Origin: Amycolatopsis sp. cg9
GTDB taxonomy: Bacteria > Actinomycetota > Actinomycetes > Mycobacteriales > Pseudonocardiaceae
Assembly: GCF_041346945.1 (NCBI RefSeq)
Contig: NZ_CP166850.1
Coordinates: forward strand, 6,804,501-6,868,500
Direction of reading: 5' to 3'
Length of the DNA stretch: 64,000 bases
In this document: positions 14,895 to 24,878 of the stretch, in pieces
Layout of the letters: each line of letters begins with the position of its first letter
Numbering within the stretch: position 1 is the first letter of the stretch
The notes under the pieces: generated by a model
Database searches by the model: none
Seen by the model: the letters and a program-made list of their open reading frames with translations, nothing else
What the model was told of the DNA's origin: nothing
Program-made: the position numbers and the translations under genes

Positions 14895-16286
14895 ATGACC
14901 ACAACCGCCGACCGCGCCACCGCCGACGCCTCGAGCCTCGCCGAGGCCGCCCGCCGCAACCTCTGGATGCACTTCACGCGCCACTCCACCTACGACGAGA
15001 CCGACGTCCCGGTGATCGTGCGTGGCGAAGGCCCGTACATCTGGGACGCCCGGGGCAAGCGCTACCTCGACGGGCTGGCCGGGTTGTTCGCGGTCCAGGT
15101 CGGCCACGGCCGTGAGGAGCTCGCCGAAGCCGCCGCGCGGCAGACGAAGCAGCTCGCGTACTTCCCGCTGTGGGGCCACGCGCACCCGGCGGCGATCGAG
15201 CTGGCCACCCGGCTGGCCTCGGCCGCCCCCGGCGACCTGAACCGCGTGTTCTTCACCGTGAGCGGCGGGGAATCGGTCGAGACGGCGTGGAAACTGGCGA
15301 AGCAGTACTTCAAGCTCGTCGGGAAACCGGGCAAGCACAAGGTGATCAGCCGCGCGCTGGCCTACCACGGGACGTCGCAGGGCGCGCTGTCGATCACCGG
15401 CATCCCCGGCGCGAAGGCGGACTTCGAGCCGCTGGTGCCGAGCACCCTGCGCGTGCCGAACACGAACTTCTACCGCGCGCCCGAGCACGCCGACGACTAC
15501 GAGGCCTACGGCCGCTGGGCGGCGGACCGGATCGAGCAGGCGATCGAGTTCGAAGGGGCGGACACGGTCGCGGCGGTGTTCCTCGAGCCGGTGCAGAACA
15601 CCGGCGGGTGCTTCGTCCCGCCGCCCGGGTACTTCGCGCGGGTGCGGGAGATCTGCGACAAGCACGACGTGCTGCTGGTGTCCGACGAGGTGATCTGCGC
15701 GTTCGGGCGGGTCGGGTACGACTTCGCGGCGAAGCGGTACGGGTACCAGCCGGACATCATCACGACCGCGAAGGGGCTGACGTCCGGGTACGCGCCGCTG
15801 GGGGCGGTGCTGGCCTCGGAGCGGCTGATGGAGCCGTTCACCCGCGGCGAGACGACGTTCATGCACGGGTCGACCTACGGCGGGCACCCGGTTTCCTGCG
15901 CGGTGGCGCTGGCGAACCTCGACCTGATCGAGCGCGAGGGGCTCTACGAGCACGTGCTGACGCGGGAATCGGCGTTCCGGTCCACTTTGGACAAGCTGAC
16001 CGACCTGCCGATCGTCGGAGACGTCCGCGGGGCCGGGTTCTTCTACGGGATCGAGCTGGTGAAGGACAAGGCGACGAAGGAGACGTTCAGCGCCGCGGAG
16101 TCGGAGCGGGTGCTGCGCGGGTTCCTGTCGGACGCGTTGTTCGACGCCGGGCTGTACTGCCGGGCCGACGACCGGGCCGAGCCGGTGGTGCAGCTGTCGC
16201 CGCCGCTGGTGTGCGACCAGCCGCAGTTCGACGAGATGGAGCAGATCCTGCGGGACACGCTGACGCGGGCCTGGCAGCTGCTGTAG
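14895..16286 (+). CDS. Class III PLP-dependent aminotransferase
   Basis: A 463-residue omega-amino acid:pyruvate-type aminotransferase. The PLP lysine lies in IITTAKGLTSGYAPLGA. The preceding aspartate (LLVSDEVICAFGR) and the HGSTYGGHPVSCAVALAN segment are canonical. The ATG at 14895 is preferred over one 36 bases upstream because the palindromic boxes end before it. With the permease and Lrp regulator it forms an uptake and catabolism unit for an amine or amino acid. The exact donor (GABA, beta-alanine, putrescine, taurine) is not evident. Confidence 0.88.
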   Translation: MTTTADRATADASSLAEAARRNLWMHFTRHSTYDETDVPVIVRGEGPYIWDARGKRYLDGLAGLFAVQVGHGREELAEAAARQTKQLAYFPLWGHAHPAAIELATRLASAAPGDLNRVFFTVSGGESVETAWKLAKQYFKLVGKPGKHKVISRALAYHGTSQGALSITGIPGAKADFEPLVPSTLRVPNTNFYRAPEHADDYEAYGRWAADRIEQAIEFEGADTVAAVFLEPVQNTGGCFVPPPGYFARVREICDKHDVLLVSDEVICAFGRVGYDFAAKRYGYQPDIITTAKGLTSGYAPLGAVLASERLMEPFTRGETTFMHGSTYGGHPVSCAVALANLDLIEREGLYEHVLTRESAFRSTLDKLTDLPIVGDVRGAGFFYGIELVKDKATKETFSAAESERVLRGFLSDALFDAGLYCRADDRAEPVVQLSPPLVCDQPQFDEMEQILRDTLTRAWQLL

Positions 16287-16290
16287 GCGA

Positions 16291-16324
16291 GCCGCTGCCC
16301 CCGGCGGCGGCCGGGGGCAGCGGC
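16291..16324. terminator. Bidirectional terminator hairpin
   Basis: Perfect 14-bp arms (16291-16304 and 16311-16324) around CGGCGG, placed between the converging aminotransferase and GH25 genes. Confidence 0.75.
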
Positions 16325-16334
16325 GTGGCTCGGC

Positions 16335-17936
16335 TCAGGCGAAGGTCTGCCAGCCGGAGCCGATCAGCGCGCCGGAGCTGTACGGGGCGGTGTCGGAGCC
16401 GCCGTTGGTGTACAGCCACAGGGTTCCGTCGGGCTTGGTGGCGGTGAGATCGGCCCGGTGGTCGCCGGTGACGTCGCCGAGCTGGACGCGGTCGAACTGG
16501 GCCCAGCCCCCACCGATCTGGCTGCCGCTGCTGTACGGCGCGGTGTCGCTGCCGCCGTTGGCGTACAACCAGAGTGTCCCGTCGGGCTTGACCGCGACGA
16601 GGTCGGCCCGGCCGTCGCCGGTGACGTCCCCGCCCAGGATCCAGGTGAACTGTTCCCAGCCGGCGCCGACCTGGGTGCCGGTGCTGTAGGGCGAGGCGCC
16701 GCCGCCGTTGGGGTAGAGCCAGAGCGATCCGTCGGCTTTGGCGGCGACGAGGTCGGCCCGGCCGTCGCCGGTTACGTCGGCGAGGGTGACGTGGCCGAAC
16801 TGCTGCCACGCGGAGCCGATCAGCGTCCCGGTGCTGTACGGCGAGGTGTTGTCGCCGCCGTGGGTGTACAGCCAGAGTGACCCGTCGGGTTTGGCGGCGA
16901 CGAGGTCGGCTTTGCCGTCGCCGGTGACGTCGCCGGACTGGAACCAGCTGAAGCCTTCCCAGCTGGTGCCGATCAGGCTGCCGCTGCTGTACGGCGACGT
17001 GTTGCTGCCGCCGTTGGCGTAGAGCGAAAGCGACCCGTCGGGCCGGCGGGCCACGAGGTCGGCCCGGCCGTCCCCGGTGACGTCGCCGGCGGCGACTCCG
17101 TTCGCGCCGCCGCCCGAACCGCCCGCGAGCGCGGCGAGCTGGGCGAGCGAACCGTTGAAGACGTTGGAGTCGTGGGCCGCGCCCCGGCCGCACGCGTCGA
17201 TGTCGTACTGCCAGAACGTCCACTTGGTACCCCAGCCTGGCACCGACGGCGGCGACGGGTTGCAGCTGGCGATGTCGAGCGGGTACCCCGAGAACGCCGT
17301 GCTGTTGCCGGTGCAGGGGTTCCACCAGTTGACGTTGGTGTAGATCATCGGCGCGCGGCCGATGCGGGCCTTGACCTGGTTGAGGAACGAGCTGATCCAG
17401 GCCCGCATGTCGCTCTGGCCGAGCCCGTAGCAGTCGGGCAGGTTCAGCGAGCTGTAGGGCCATTCCAGGTCGAGGAACGGCGGCAGCGTCCGGCCGTCCG
17501 CCGCCCACTGCAGGTGGTCGGCGAAGTAGTTCGCCTGGCCCACCGCGTTCCCGAGGTCCGGGCGGCCGAACGCGTAGGCGCCGGTGTAGAGCCCGGCGTT
17601 CTTGGCGCCGTGGTAGTCCTGGTCGAAGTACGGGTTGGTGTAGCCGGTGCCTTCCGTCGCCTTGACGAACGCGAACTCGTCGCCGGCGGCCTTCTGGTTC
17701 GCCCAGTCGACCGTCTTGCCGCCCGAGTGGTCGTGGCTGGAGACGTCGATGCCGTTGACGGTGTAGCCGGAGGGCAGGCCGGCGGCGAGTGCGGCCGGTG
17801 CGTCCGGTTCGCGAGCGGCGTCGGCGAACCCGTTCGCCGTGTCGGATTGCTTGTCCGTCAGGGGTTCGGCGATCGCGGGCGACGTTCCCCCGAGGAGGAC
17901 CGCTCCGGCCAGCACCGCCAGCAGGTACTTGCGCAT
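16335..17936 (-). CDS. Secreted GH25 lysozyme with five VCBS/FG-GAP repeats
   Basis: A 533-residue secreted muramidase. A signal peptide (cut after AIA) is followed by a GH25 domain, residues 58-268. Acidic catalytic residues are expected at D64 (NGIDVSSH), D156 and E158 (PFLDLEWPY). After a GGSGGG linker come five repeats of about 51 residues, each starting D-V-T-G-D-G-x-A-D-L, a calcium-binding VCBS/FG-GAP signature. The tail is nearly identical to that of the neighbouring NlpC-like gene, 27 bases upstream on the same strand. Confidence 0.9.
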   Translation of the reverse strand: MRKYLLAVLAGAVLLGGTSPAIAEPLTDKQSDTANGFADAAREPDAPAALAAGLPSGYTVNGIDVSSHDHSGGKTVDWANQKAAGDEFAFVKATEGTGYTNPYFDQDYHGAKNAGLYTGAYAFGRPDLGNAVGQANYFADHLQWAADGRTLPPFLDLEWPYSSLNLPDCYGLGQSDMRAWISSFLNQVKARIGRAPMIYTNVNWWNPCTGNSTAFSGYPLDIASCNPSPPSVPGWGTKWTFWQYDIDACGRGAAHDSNVFNGSLAQLAALAGGSGGGANGVAAGDVTGDGRADLVARRPDGSLSLYANGGSNTSPYSSGSLIGTSWEGFSWFQSGDVTGDGKADLVAAKPDGSLWLYTHGGDNTSPYSTGTLIGSAWQQFGHVTLADVTGDGRADLVAAKADGSLWLYPNGGGASPYSTGTQVGAGWEQFTWILGGDVTGDGRADLVAVKPDGTLWLYANGGSDTAPYSSGSQIGGGWAQFDRVQLGDVTGDHRADLTATKPDGTLWLYTNGGSDTAPYSSGALIGSGWQTFA

Positions 17937-17963
17937 GGTGAGCTCCTGTGGTGAGAAGGGGGA

Positions 17964-19331
17964 TCAGGCGAAGGGCTGCCAGCCGGAACCGATCAGGATG
18001 CCGCTGCTGTAGGGCGCGGTGTCGCTGCCGCCGTTGGTGTAGAGCCACAGGGTGCCGTCGGGCTTGGTGGCGGTGAGGTCCGCGCGGTGGTCGCCGGTGA
18101 CGTCGCCGAGCTGGATGCGGTCGAACTGGGCCCAGCCCGCCCCGATCTGGCTGCCGCTGCTGTAGGGCGCGGTGTCGCTGCCGCCGTTGGTGTAGAGCCA
18201 CAGGGTGCCGTCGGGCTTGACCGCGACGAGGTCGGCGCGGCCGTCGCCGGTGACGTCCCCGCCCAGGATCCAGGTGAACTGTTCCCAGCCGGCGCCGATC
18301 CGGGTCCCGGTGCTGTAGGGCGCGGTGTCGCTGCCGCCGTTGGCGTAGAGCCAGAGCGACCCGTCGGGCATGGCGGCGACGAGGTCGGCCCGGCCGTCCC
18401 CGGTGACGTCGGCCAGGGTCACGTGGCTGAACTGCGCCCACCCGGAGCCGATCAGCGTTCCGGTGCTGTACGGCGAAGTGTTGTCGCCGCCGTGCGTGTA
18501 GAGCCACAGCGTCCCGTCGGGTTTCGCGGCGACGACGTCGGCCTTGCCGTCGCCGGTGACGTCGCCGGACTGGAACCAGCTGAAGCCGTCCCAGCTGGTG
18601 CCGATCAGGCCGGCGGTACCGTAGGGCGAGGTGTCGCTGCCGCCGTTGGCGTAGAGCACGAGCGACCCGTCGGGCTTGCGGGCGACGAGGTCGGCCCGGC
18701 CGTCCCCGGTCACGTCACCGGCCGCGACCCCGTTGGCCGCGGACGACTGCTCGACGACGCGGTCGTAGCGGATGGCGGTGTAGGAGGTGACCTCGGACCA
18801 CGAGTCGAACCCGAGGTTGCCGGAGTTGTTGACCTTGTACGGGTTCTGCACGGTCTGGCCGGTGGAGTTGAACGAGTAGACGTAGGCGCCCTGGCCGTGG
18901 TCGTTCTGGTTCTTCCAGAACGCGAACAGCTCGATGTGCCCGTCCGGGCCGCTGCCGTCGCTGTCGCGGACCATCGCGTCGCCGGGGCGCAGGGCGTCCC
19001 GGGCGACGACGTGCATCCCGTTGCCGCTCTGCGCCTTGCTGAGGAATTCGTTGGTGATCAGGCTCGAGCCGAGGTGCCAGGCCATCGAGACGAGTCCCGA
19101 GCAGTCCCGGCGATAGGTCTGCCCGCCGTCCGGTCCGGGGACGTGGGTGCCGGTCTGGGTGTAGGTGTAGCCCTTGTCCACCCAGTACTGCGCCCGGTCG
19201 AGGACCTCCTGGCGGGAGACCGGGCCGTTGACGGTCGATGCGTGCGCCGTGCCCGGGACGGCGAGCGAGACCGCGGTCAGGGCCGCGGTGGCGAAGGTGA
19301 CGGTGAGCCGGGCGATCGTCTTCGTGGTCAT
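17964..19331 (-). CDS. Secreted NlpC/P60-like protein with five VCBS/FG-GAP repeats
   Basis: A 455-residue protein: signal peptide (cut after AHA), then a cysteine-peptidase-like domain, residues 35-205, with C77 in RRDCSGLVSMAWHLG and H132 in GHIELFAFW. The D,L-endopeptidase (NlpC/P60) fold is inferred from these. Residues 212-455 are five VCBS repeats almost the same as in the GH25 gene downstream, so the two enzymes share a targeting module. The ATG at 19329-19331 begins the signal peptide. A TGCAG...CTGCA element lies 23 bases upstream of it. Confidence 0.82.
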   Translation of the reverse strand: MTTKTIARLTVTFATAALTAVSLAVPGTAHASTVNGPVSRQEVLDRAQYWVDKGYTYTQTGTHVPGPDGGQTYRRDCSGLVSMAWHLGSSLITNEFLSKAQSGNGMHVVARDALRPGDAMVRDSDGSGPDGHIELFAFWKNQNDHGQGAYVYSFNSTGQTVQNPYKVNNSGNLGFDSWSEVTSYTAIRYDRVVEQSSAANGVAAGDVTGDGRADLVARKPDGSLVLYANGGSDTSPYGTAGLIGTSWDGFSWFQSGDVTGDGKADVVAAKPDGTLWLYTHGGDNTSPYSTGTLIGSGWAQFSHVTLADVTGDGRADLVAAMPDGSLWLYANGGSDTAPYSTGTRIGAGWEQFTWILGGDVTGDGRADLVAVKPDGTLWLYTNGGSDTAPYSSGSQIGAGWAQFDRIQLGDVTGDHRADLTATKPDGTLWLYTNGGSDTAPYSSGILIGSGWQPFA

Positions 19332-19354
19332 GGGCCCAGCGTCGGGACCCGCGC

Positions 19355-19369
19355 TGCAGGTTCTCTGCA
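19355..19369. promoter_or_regulatory. TGCAG-CTGCA element A, in front of the NlpC-like gene
   Basis: TGCAGGTTCTCTGCA, 23 bases before the ATG of the NlpC-like gene on the minus strand. It matches 13 of 15 bases of the element at 22517-22531, which has the same spacing to a GTG. Candidate site for the SARP regulator encoded between the two. Confidence 0.45.
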
Positions 19370-19462
19370 AATCCGCCGGTAGCCGCCATACAGCGGTTTT
19401 CCGGCGGCCTTGCCGGGCGGTAGGGTCCGCCGGGACATCTCGGGGGAGACACAGGGGCGGGG

Positions 19463-22400
19463 ATGGAGTTCCGGCTGCTCGGACCGGTCGAGGTCGCCGA
19501 CGAAACCGGCACCCTGGCCTTGGGGGGCACGAAGACCCGCACGCTGCTGGCCGCGTTGCTGCTCGAGCCGGGCCGGATCATCGCCACGGACCGCCTCGTC
19601 GACATCATCTGGGACGACGACCCGCCGTCGACCGCCCGCGCGCTGATCCAGACCTACGTGTCCACGTTGCGCCGGGCGCTGGGTGACGCCGGCACGGAGA
19701 TCATCCGCACGGCGGCGCCGGGCTACTCGGCTCGCTTCGGCGCCGAGAGCCTCGACCGGCACCGCTTCGAGGTCTTCGCCGCGGAGGGCCGGGAAGCCGC
19801 GGCCGAAGGGCGGTACCGCGAGGCGTCGAACGCCTTCCGGGCCGCGGACACGCTGTGGCGCGGGCCGGCGCTCGGCGGCGTGCGCAGCCGCGTCCTGTCG
19901 GGCGAGGCGGCCCGCCTCGACGAGCAGCGGCTCGCGGTCATCGAGGCCCGCATCGCCGCCGACCTGGAACTCGGCCGCACGGACGAGCTGATCGGCGAGC
20001 TCACCGTCCTGATCGGGCAGCACCCGACGCGGGCGTCGCTGCGCGGCCACCTCATGCTCGCCCTGTACCGCGCGGACCGCACCGCCGACGCCCTCGCGGT
20101 CTTCCGGCAGGGACGCGAGGTCCTCGTCGACGAGCTGGGCATCGAGCCGGGGGTCGAGCTGACCCGGCTGCACGAAGCCATCCTGCGGTCGGACCCGGCC
20201 CTGCTCGGCCCGCCCGCCGAGCCGTCCGCGCGCCCCGAGCCGGCACCGGCGGCCCGCGGCGGGGGCCGGGTGGCCGTGCCGCGCCAGCTCCCGCCCGACG
20301 CGGCCGATTTCACCGGCCGGGACGCACTGGTGGGCGAGCTGGCCGGAGTGCTGACCGGCGGCCGGCCCGGACCGGTGGTCGCGGCCCTGCTCGGCCCGGG
20401 CGGGGTGGGCAAGTCGGCACTGGCCGCGCACGTGGCGCACCGGGTGTCCGCGGCCTACCCGGACGGGCAGCTCCACGCCGACCTGCGGGGCACCACCGGC
20501 ATGCCGGCGTCGCCCACCGAGGTGCTCGGCCGCTTCCTGCGGGCCCTGCAGCCCGACCGCGGCGCGATCCCGGACGACCCCGACGAGCGCATGGACGCTT
20601 ACCGCACCGCGCTGGCCGGCCGCCGCGTGCTGATCGTCCTCGACGACGCCGCCGGCGAGCCGCAGGTGCGGCCCCTGCTGCCCGGCACGGGTACCTGCTC
20701 GGTCCTGGTGACCTCGCGCACCCGGCTGGCCGGCCTGGCCGGTGCCCACCTCGTCGACGTGGGCCTGCTCTCGGCGGGCGAAGCGACCGCGCTGCTGTCC
20801 CGGATCGCCGGCGCGGACCGGATCCAAGGCGCGCCCGACGCCGCCGCCGAGATCGTGGCCTGCTGCGGCAACCTGCCGCTCGCGGTCCGCGTCGCGGGCG
20901 CGCGCCTGGCCACCCGCCGGCAGTGGACCGCGCGGCTGCTCGCGACCCGGCTGACCGACGAACGGCGCCGCCTCACCGAGCTGTCCGCCGGTGACCAGCA
21001 GATCCGCGCGAGCATCGAGCTGAGCGTCCGGAACCTGGACCCCGCCGCCCGGACCGCGCTCCGCCGGCTCGGGCACCTGGGCCTGGCCGACTTCCGGTCC
21101 TGGGTGGTGGCCTGCGCGCTCGACGTCGAAATCGCCACGGCCGAGGAGGTCGTCGAGCACCTCGTCGACACCCACCTGGTCGACTACACCTTCGTCGACG
21201 ACACCGGCCAGGTCCGCTACCGGCTGCACGACCTGGTTCGCATCTACGCCCGGGAGGAGGCCGAACGGCACGAGTCCCGGACCGACCTGGTGGCCTCGAC
21301 CGCGCGCGTCGCCGGCGGCTGGACCGCCGTGCTCGACCGGCTGCGGGACCACGTCGCCGACCACGTCACCTCCGGGGCGATCCCGCTGACGACGGCCGAG
21401 GCAGGCCCGGTCGACCCCGAGGTGCTCGGCACCGCGCTGACCGATCCCCGCGGCTGGCTCGACATCGAGCAGGCGTCGCTGGTGCTCGCCGTGGAGCGGG
21501 CCGCCGAGGCGGGGCTCGACGGGCCGGCCGTCGCCATCGCGTCGGTGCTGTGCGCGTCGGGCTACGCGTTGAACGGCGTCGTGGACCTGTGGGACCGCGC
21601 GCACGGCGCCGCGCTGGCCGCCGCCCGCGCCGCGGGCAACCGGCCCGGCGAGGCGGTCCTCCTGGCGCAGGTCGGCCAGCTCCGGTACGAGCAGGACCGG
21701 TTCGCCGAGGCCCGCCGGCACCTGACCGACGCCGTCGAGCGGTTCCGCGACCTGCGGGACGCGCGGGGCGAGGCCGCCGCGCTGACCGCGCTCGGGCTCG
21801 CCTGCCGGGACCAGGGCTACCTGCCCGAAGCCGAGCACTTCCTGGACCGGGCGGCCACGGTGTGCCGGAGCCTGGACGACGACCGCGCGACCGGCCACTG
21901 CGAGCGGCTGATCGGCTCGGTCCACCTGGAGCGCGGCGACTTCGCGGCCGCGGACGCCGCGCTGGCCGCCGCGCTGGCGGCGTACCGCCGGGCCGGCAGC
22001 GAACGCGGGGAAGCGCTGACGCTGCGCACGATCGGCCTGACCCACCTCGGCCGCGGCCGGCTCACCGAGGCCGAGGAGACCTTCACCCGCGCGCTGGCGC
22101 TGTTCCGCGCGCTCGGTGACGAGAAGCTGGTCGGGTTCTGCCGGCGCGGACTGGCCAAGACCCACCTGCGGATGGGCCGGCTGGCCGAGGCCAGAGGACC
22201 GCTGGAGACCACCCTCGCCGCCCACCGCGCGGAAGGCGACAGCTGGTCCGAAGCGATGGTCATGCGCACCCTCGGCGAGCTGGACCTCGCCGCCGGCCGG
22301 TTCGAGGAGGCGAGCCGGTGGCTCACCACCGCGCTGGCCGCCTTCCGCGAGCAGGAAGCCTTCCTGTTCGCTGCCCGCACCCTGCGCGACATCGCGCAGC

Positions 22401-22510
22401 TGGAGGAGGCCAGGGGCGACCAGCCGGCGGCGAAGGCCGCGCTGGCCGAGGCCATCGAGACCTTCCGCGCCTACGGGGCCCGCGAATACGGCGAGCTGAC
22501 GTCGCTGTAA
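19463..22510 (+). CDS. Large SARP (AfsR-like) regulator: BTAD + NB-ARC + TPR
   Basis: A 1015-residue transcriptional regulator. Residues 1-95 form the OmpR-type winged helix ([30 protein letters not shown]). Residues 96-245 form the BTAD domain. The NB-ARC ATPase follows, with Walker [13 protein letters not shown] near residue 311 and [20 protein letters not shown] as Walker B. About six TPR-like repeats fill residues 660-1000. It starts at ATG 19463 behind GGGGCGGGG. It is flanked by cell-wall hydrolase genes on both sides rather than by an antibiotic cluster, so it may control wall remodelling. Confidence 0.9.
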   Translation: MEFRLLGPVEVADETGTLALGGTKTRTLLAALLLEPGRIIATDRLVDIIWDDDPPSTARALIQTYVSTLRRALGDAGTEIIRTAAPGYSARFGAESLDRHRFEVFAAEGREAAAEGRYREASNAFRAADTLWRGPALGGVRSRVLSGEAARLDEQRLAVIEARIAADLELGRTDELIGELTVLIGQHPTRASLRGHLMLALYRADRTADALAVFRQGREVLVDELGIEPGVELTRLHEAILRSDPALLGPPAEPSARPEPAPAARGGGRVAVPRQLPPDAADFTGRDALVGELAGVLTGGRPGPVVAALLGPGGVGKSALAAHVAHRVSAAYPDGQLHADLRGTTGMPASPTEVLGRFLRALQPDRGAIPDDPDERMDAYRTALAGRRVLIVLDDAAGEPQVRPLLPGTGTCSVLVTSRTRLAGLAGAHLVDVGLLSAGEATALLSRIAGADRIQGAPDAAAEIVACCGNLPLAVRVAGARLATRRQWTARLLATRLTDERRRLTELSAGDQQIRASIELSVRNLDPAARTALRRLGHLGLADFRSWVVACALDVEIATAEEVVEHLVDTHLVDYTFVDDTGQVRYRLHDLVRIYAREEAERHESRTDLVASTARVAGGWTAVLDRLRDHVADHVTSGAIPLTTAEAGPVDPEVLGTALTDPRGWLDIEQASLVLAVERAAEAGLDGPAVAIASVLCASGYALNGVVDLWDRAHGAALAAARAAGNRPGEAVLLAQVGQLRYEQDRFAEARRHLTDAVERFRDLRDARGEAAALTALGLACRDQGYLPEAEHFLDRAATVCRSLDDDRATGHCERLIGSVHLERGDFAAADAALAAALAAYRRAGSERGEALTLRTIGLTHLGRGRLTEAEETFTRALALFRALGDEKLVGFCRRGLAKTHLRMGRLAEARGPLETTLAAHRAEGDSWSEAMVMRTLGELDLAAGRFEEASRWLTTALAAFREQEAFLFAARTLRDIAQLEEARGDQPAAKAALAEAIETFRAYGAREYGELTSL

Positions 22511-22516
22511 TCCGGT

Positions 22517-22531
22517 TGCAGGGTTTCTGCA
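22517..22531. promoter_or_regulatory. TGCAG-CTGCA element B, in front of the M15/VanX-like gene
   Basis: TGCAGGGTTTCTGCA begins six bases after the SARP stop codon and ends 23 bases before GTG 22555. Beyond the palindrome, the CTGCAGC-N-CGG and CGAC-N2-TGG spacing towards the start codon is also shared with element A. Confidence 0.45.
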
Positions 22532-22554
22532 GCCCGGTGGGCGACCGTGGAGCG

Positions 22555-23175
22555 GTGCCCCCTCCAGATGCCCCGATGACCGTGCCGCCGTTCGATCCGC
22601 GCCTCGCCCGGATCCCGATCCGCGACAGCGGCGAGGAGCTGGTGGACGTCCGGACGTCGGCCCCGCTGTGGGTCGCCGGACCCACCTGGCTCCGGCACGG
22701 GCTGGTCGATCGCCTCGTGACCGCCCAGAGCCTGCTGCCCCGCGACGTCCGCCTGCTCATCGTCGACGGGTACCGGACGCCCGGCCACCACCCGGCCTGC
22801 GCACCCGGGTGCGCGATCCCGCCCGCGGTGGCCCCGCACCCGACCGGCGGTGCCGTGGACCTCACCCTGTCCGGGGCGGACGACGAGGCGCTGCCGCTGC
22901 CCGCCTGCTGCGCCGGCCCGATCCCGCCGCCGGACCCGAAGACCGGGCGGCTGCTCGCCGAAGCGCTGGTCACCGCCGGTTTGGTCAACTACCCGGCCCG
23001 CTGGTGGCACTGGTCCTACGGCGACCGCTTCTGGGCCTGGGTGGCCCGATCACCCCACGCCCGTTACGGCCCGGTCCACGAGCCGGATCGTCCTCCGGCG
23101 GGGACCGGCGGCGCGGGGGCGTTGGCCCGAAGGGGCGGCGAACCGGGCGATCCCCGCTCCGGCCCGGGTTCCTGA
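22555..23175 (+). CDS. M15/VanX-like D-Ala-D-Ala peptidase homologue with altered active site
   Basis: A 206-residue protein of the D-alanyl-D-alanine dipeptidase family. Zinc ligands are present: H95 and D102 in [11 protein letters not shown], and H152. The usual catalytic E-W-W-H motif reads R-W-W-H (R149), so the general-base glutamate is missing. The family's [10 protein letters not shown] follows normally. The C-terminal 35 residues are low complexity. GTG 22555 is favoured because element B has the same distance to it as element A to its ATG; ATG 22576 is the alternative. It may be inactive or act as a binding protein. Confidence 0.7.
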   Translation: MPPPDAPMTVPPFDPRLARIPIRDSGEELVDVRTSAPLWVAGPTWLRHGLVDRLVTAQSLLPRDVRLLIVDGYRTPGHHPACAPGCAIPPAVAPHPTGGAVDLTLSGADDEALPLPACCAGPIPPPDPKTGRLLAEALVTAGLVNYPARWWHWSYGDRFWAWVARSPHARYGPVHEPDRPPAGTGGAGALARRGGEPGDPRSGPGS

Positions 23176-23261
23176 GTACCGTGGAACGCAGGGGGACCGG
23201 GGGGTGCGGCCGGCGACCGGCCCGCCCGCGCCCGGCCGGCCGCGCGCCGGGAGGAGACCCG

Positions 23262-24470
23262 ATGACCGCGACCACGGACACCCCGCGCCTGCCGTTCGAG
23301 CGGCCGAACGTCCTGGAGATCGCGCCGCTGTTCGAGGTGCTGCGCCGGCAGGGGCCGGTCGTGCCGGTGACCACCCCGGCCGGGGATCCGGCTTGGCTCG
23401 TGACCGGGTTCGAAGAGGTCCGGACCGTTTTCACCGATCCGCGCTTCGGCCGCTCGCACCCCGCGCCCGAAGAGGCGTCCGCGCTGTCGGACGCCGCCAT
23501 CCTCAGCCGGCCGCAAGGCGACCACGAAACCGAGCACGTCGAGCACGCGCGGATGCGCCGGATGCTCGTGCCCGCCTTTTCCGCCAACCGGATCCGGCGG
23601 CTGGCCGGCCACGTGCAGGAGCTGGCCGACGGCTGCTTCGCCGCGATGGAACGCGCCCGGCACGGCGACGAGCCGGTCGACCTCCACGAACACCTCTCGT
23701 TCCCGCTGCCGGTGCTGGTGATCTGCGAGCTGCTCGGCGTCCCGTACGAAGACCGCGACACCTTCCGCGTGCTGTCCGAGCGGATGGGCCGGATGGACAT
23801 CGGGTCCGGCGCCGAAGCCGCCCTCGACGAGTTCGCCGCCTACATGGGCCGGCTCGCCGCGGCGAAGCGGCGTGCCCCCGGGCAGGACGTCGTCTCGGAC
23901 CTGGTCCGGGCGCAGGCCGACGACCCCGCGTTCGCCGACGACGACCTGGCCCGGCTCGCCGCCGGGCTGCTGTTCGCCGGCCACGAAACCACTTCGAACC
24001 GGATCGACCTCGGTGTCCTCTTCCTGCTCACCGACCTCGCGCGGCGCGACGCCCTGGTCGCCGACCCCGACGGCCTCGTGCACGGCGTGGTCGAGGAGAT
24101 CCTGCGGCTGTCCGCGCCGGGCGGTCTGGGTGTCCTGCGGTACGCGCACGACGACGTCGACCTCGGCGGCGTGCGGGTCGCCCGCGGCGACGCGGTCGTC
24201 CTGGCGCTGGCGGCCGCGAACCGGGACCCGGCCGCGTTCCCGCACGCCGAAGAGTTCGATGCCGGGCGCAAGCCGAACTCGCACGTCGCCTTCGCCCACG
24301 GCGGCTGGTTCTGCATCGGCGCGAGCCTGGCCCGCACCGAGCTGCGCGTCGTGTTCGGCTCGTTGTTCCGCCGGTTCCCCGGGCTGCGGCTCGCGGTGCC
24401 GGTCGACGAGCTGGAAGTGCGGACGAACCGGGTCACCGGGGGAGTGGACCGCGTGCCGGTCCTCTGGTAG
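23262..24470 (+). CDS. Cytochrome P450
   Basis: A 402-residue class I bacterial P450 monooxygenase. It has the I-helix oxygen-activation motif AGHETTS, the K-helix E-x-x-R as EEILR, and the haem loop [10 protein letters not shown] with ligand C351. The position normally His or Arg in F-x-x-G-x-H-x-C-x-G is Trp here. The start has a strong GGGAGGAG site seven bases upstream. No ferredoxin or reductase gene is next to it. Homologues act on secondary metabolites or lipids; the substrate is unknown. Confidence 0.9.
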   Translation: MTATTDTPRLPFERPNVLEIAPLFEVLRRQGPVVPVTTPAGDPAWLVTGFEEVRTVFTDPRFGRSHPAPEEASALSDAAILSRPQGDHETEHVEHARMRRMLVPAFSANRIRRLAGHVQELADGCFAAMERARHGDEPVDLHEHLSFPLPVLVICELLGVPYEDRDTFRVLSERMGRMDIGSGAEAALDEFAAYMGRLAAAKRRAPGQDVVSDLVRAQADDPAFADDDLARLAAGLLFAGHETTSNRIDLGVLFLLTDLARRDALVADPDGLVHGVVEEILRLSAPGGLGVLRYAHDDVDLGGVRVARGDAVVLALAAANRDPAAFPHAEEFDAGRKPNSHVAFAHGGWFCIGASLARTELRVVFGSLFRRFPGLRLAVPVDELEVRTNRVTGGVDRVPVLW

Positions 24471-24480
24471 ACCTGCGGCG

Positions 24481-24876
24481 GTGACGCTGTGGGACAGGCT
24501 CGGGATGGATGACAAGCTCATCAAGGTGCTGAAGGAGATCCCACCGGGACCGGACGCGCCGGAGCTCGGCCCGGCCTACGTGACCATCCACCAGCTGGCG
24601 GTCGAGCTGGACCAGCGGTTCCCCGAAGTCCGCAAGCAGCTCGACGTGCCCCTCGGCGGCGGCTCGACGCGCCACGCGGGGCTGGTCGAGCTGCTGGGCA
24701 AGGAACTGGTCGACAAGATCAAGCGCTACGGCGACGTGTACCCGATCGAAGCGGCGCAGCTCTCTTCGGTGCGGTTCCGCGAGCTGCGGCTGCGCGGCCC
24801 CGGCGGACGTGACCTGGTGGGCGCCTCGCGCACCGACCTGCCGCTGATCCGCCTGCGGGCCAAGGGCCAGGACTGA
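24481..24876 (+). CDS. Hypothetical small protein
   Basis: A 131-residue mixed helix/strand protein beginning 10 bases after the P450 stop with GTG 24481 (ATG 24505 also possible). It includes TIHQLAVELDQRFPEVRKQL and LVELLGKELVDKIKRYGDVY and ends RTDLPLIRLRAKGQD. No domain was recognised. It lies two bases before the response-regulator gene, so it is likely co-transcribed with P450 and regulator. It has normal GC-rich codon use and no signal peptide or membrane segment. Confidence 0.65.
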   Translation: MTLWDRLGMDDKLIKVLKEIPPGPDAPELGPAYVTIHQLAVELDQRFPEVRKQLDVPLGGGSTRHAGLVELLGKELVDKIKRYGDVYPIEAAQLSSVRFRELRLRGPGGRDLVGASRTDLPLIRLRAKGQD

Positions 24877-24878
24877 CG

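Noticed and set aside
16335..19300. Regular repeats considered as a CRISPR array
   Set aside because: The period is about 153 bp and the repeats are coding VCBS units inside two genes.
19328..22225. A 965-codon minus-strand frame opposite the SARP gene
   Set aside because: Composition is low-complexity and no domain appears; the plus-strand frame carries BTAD, NB-ARC and TPR motifs.
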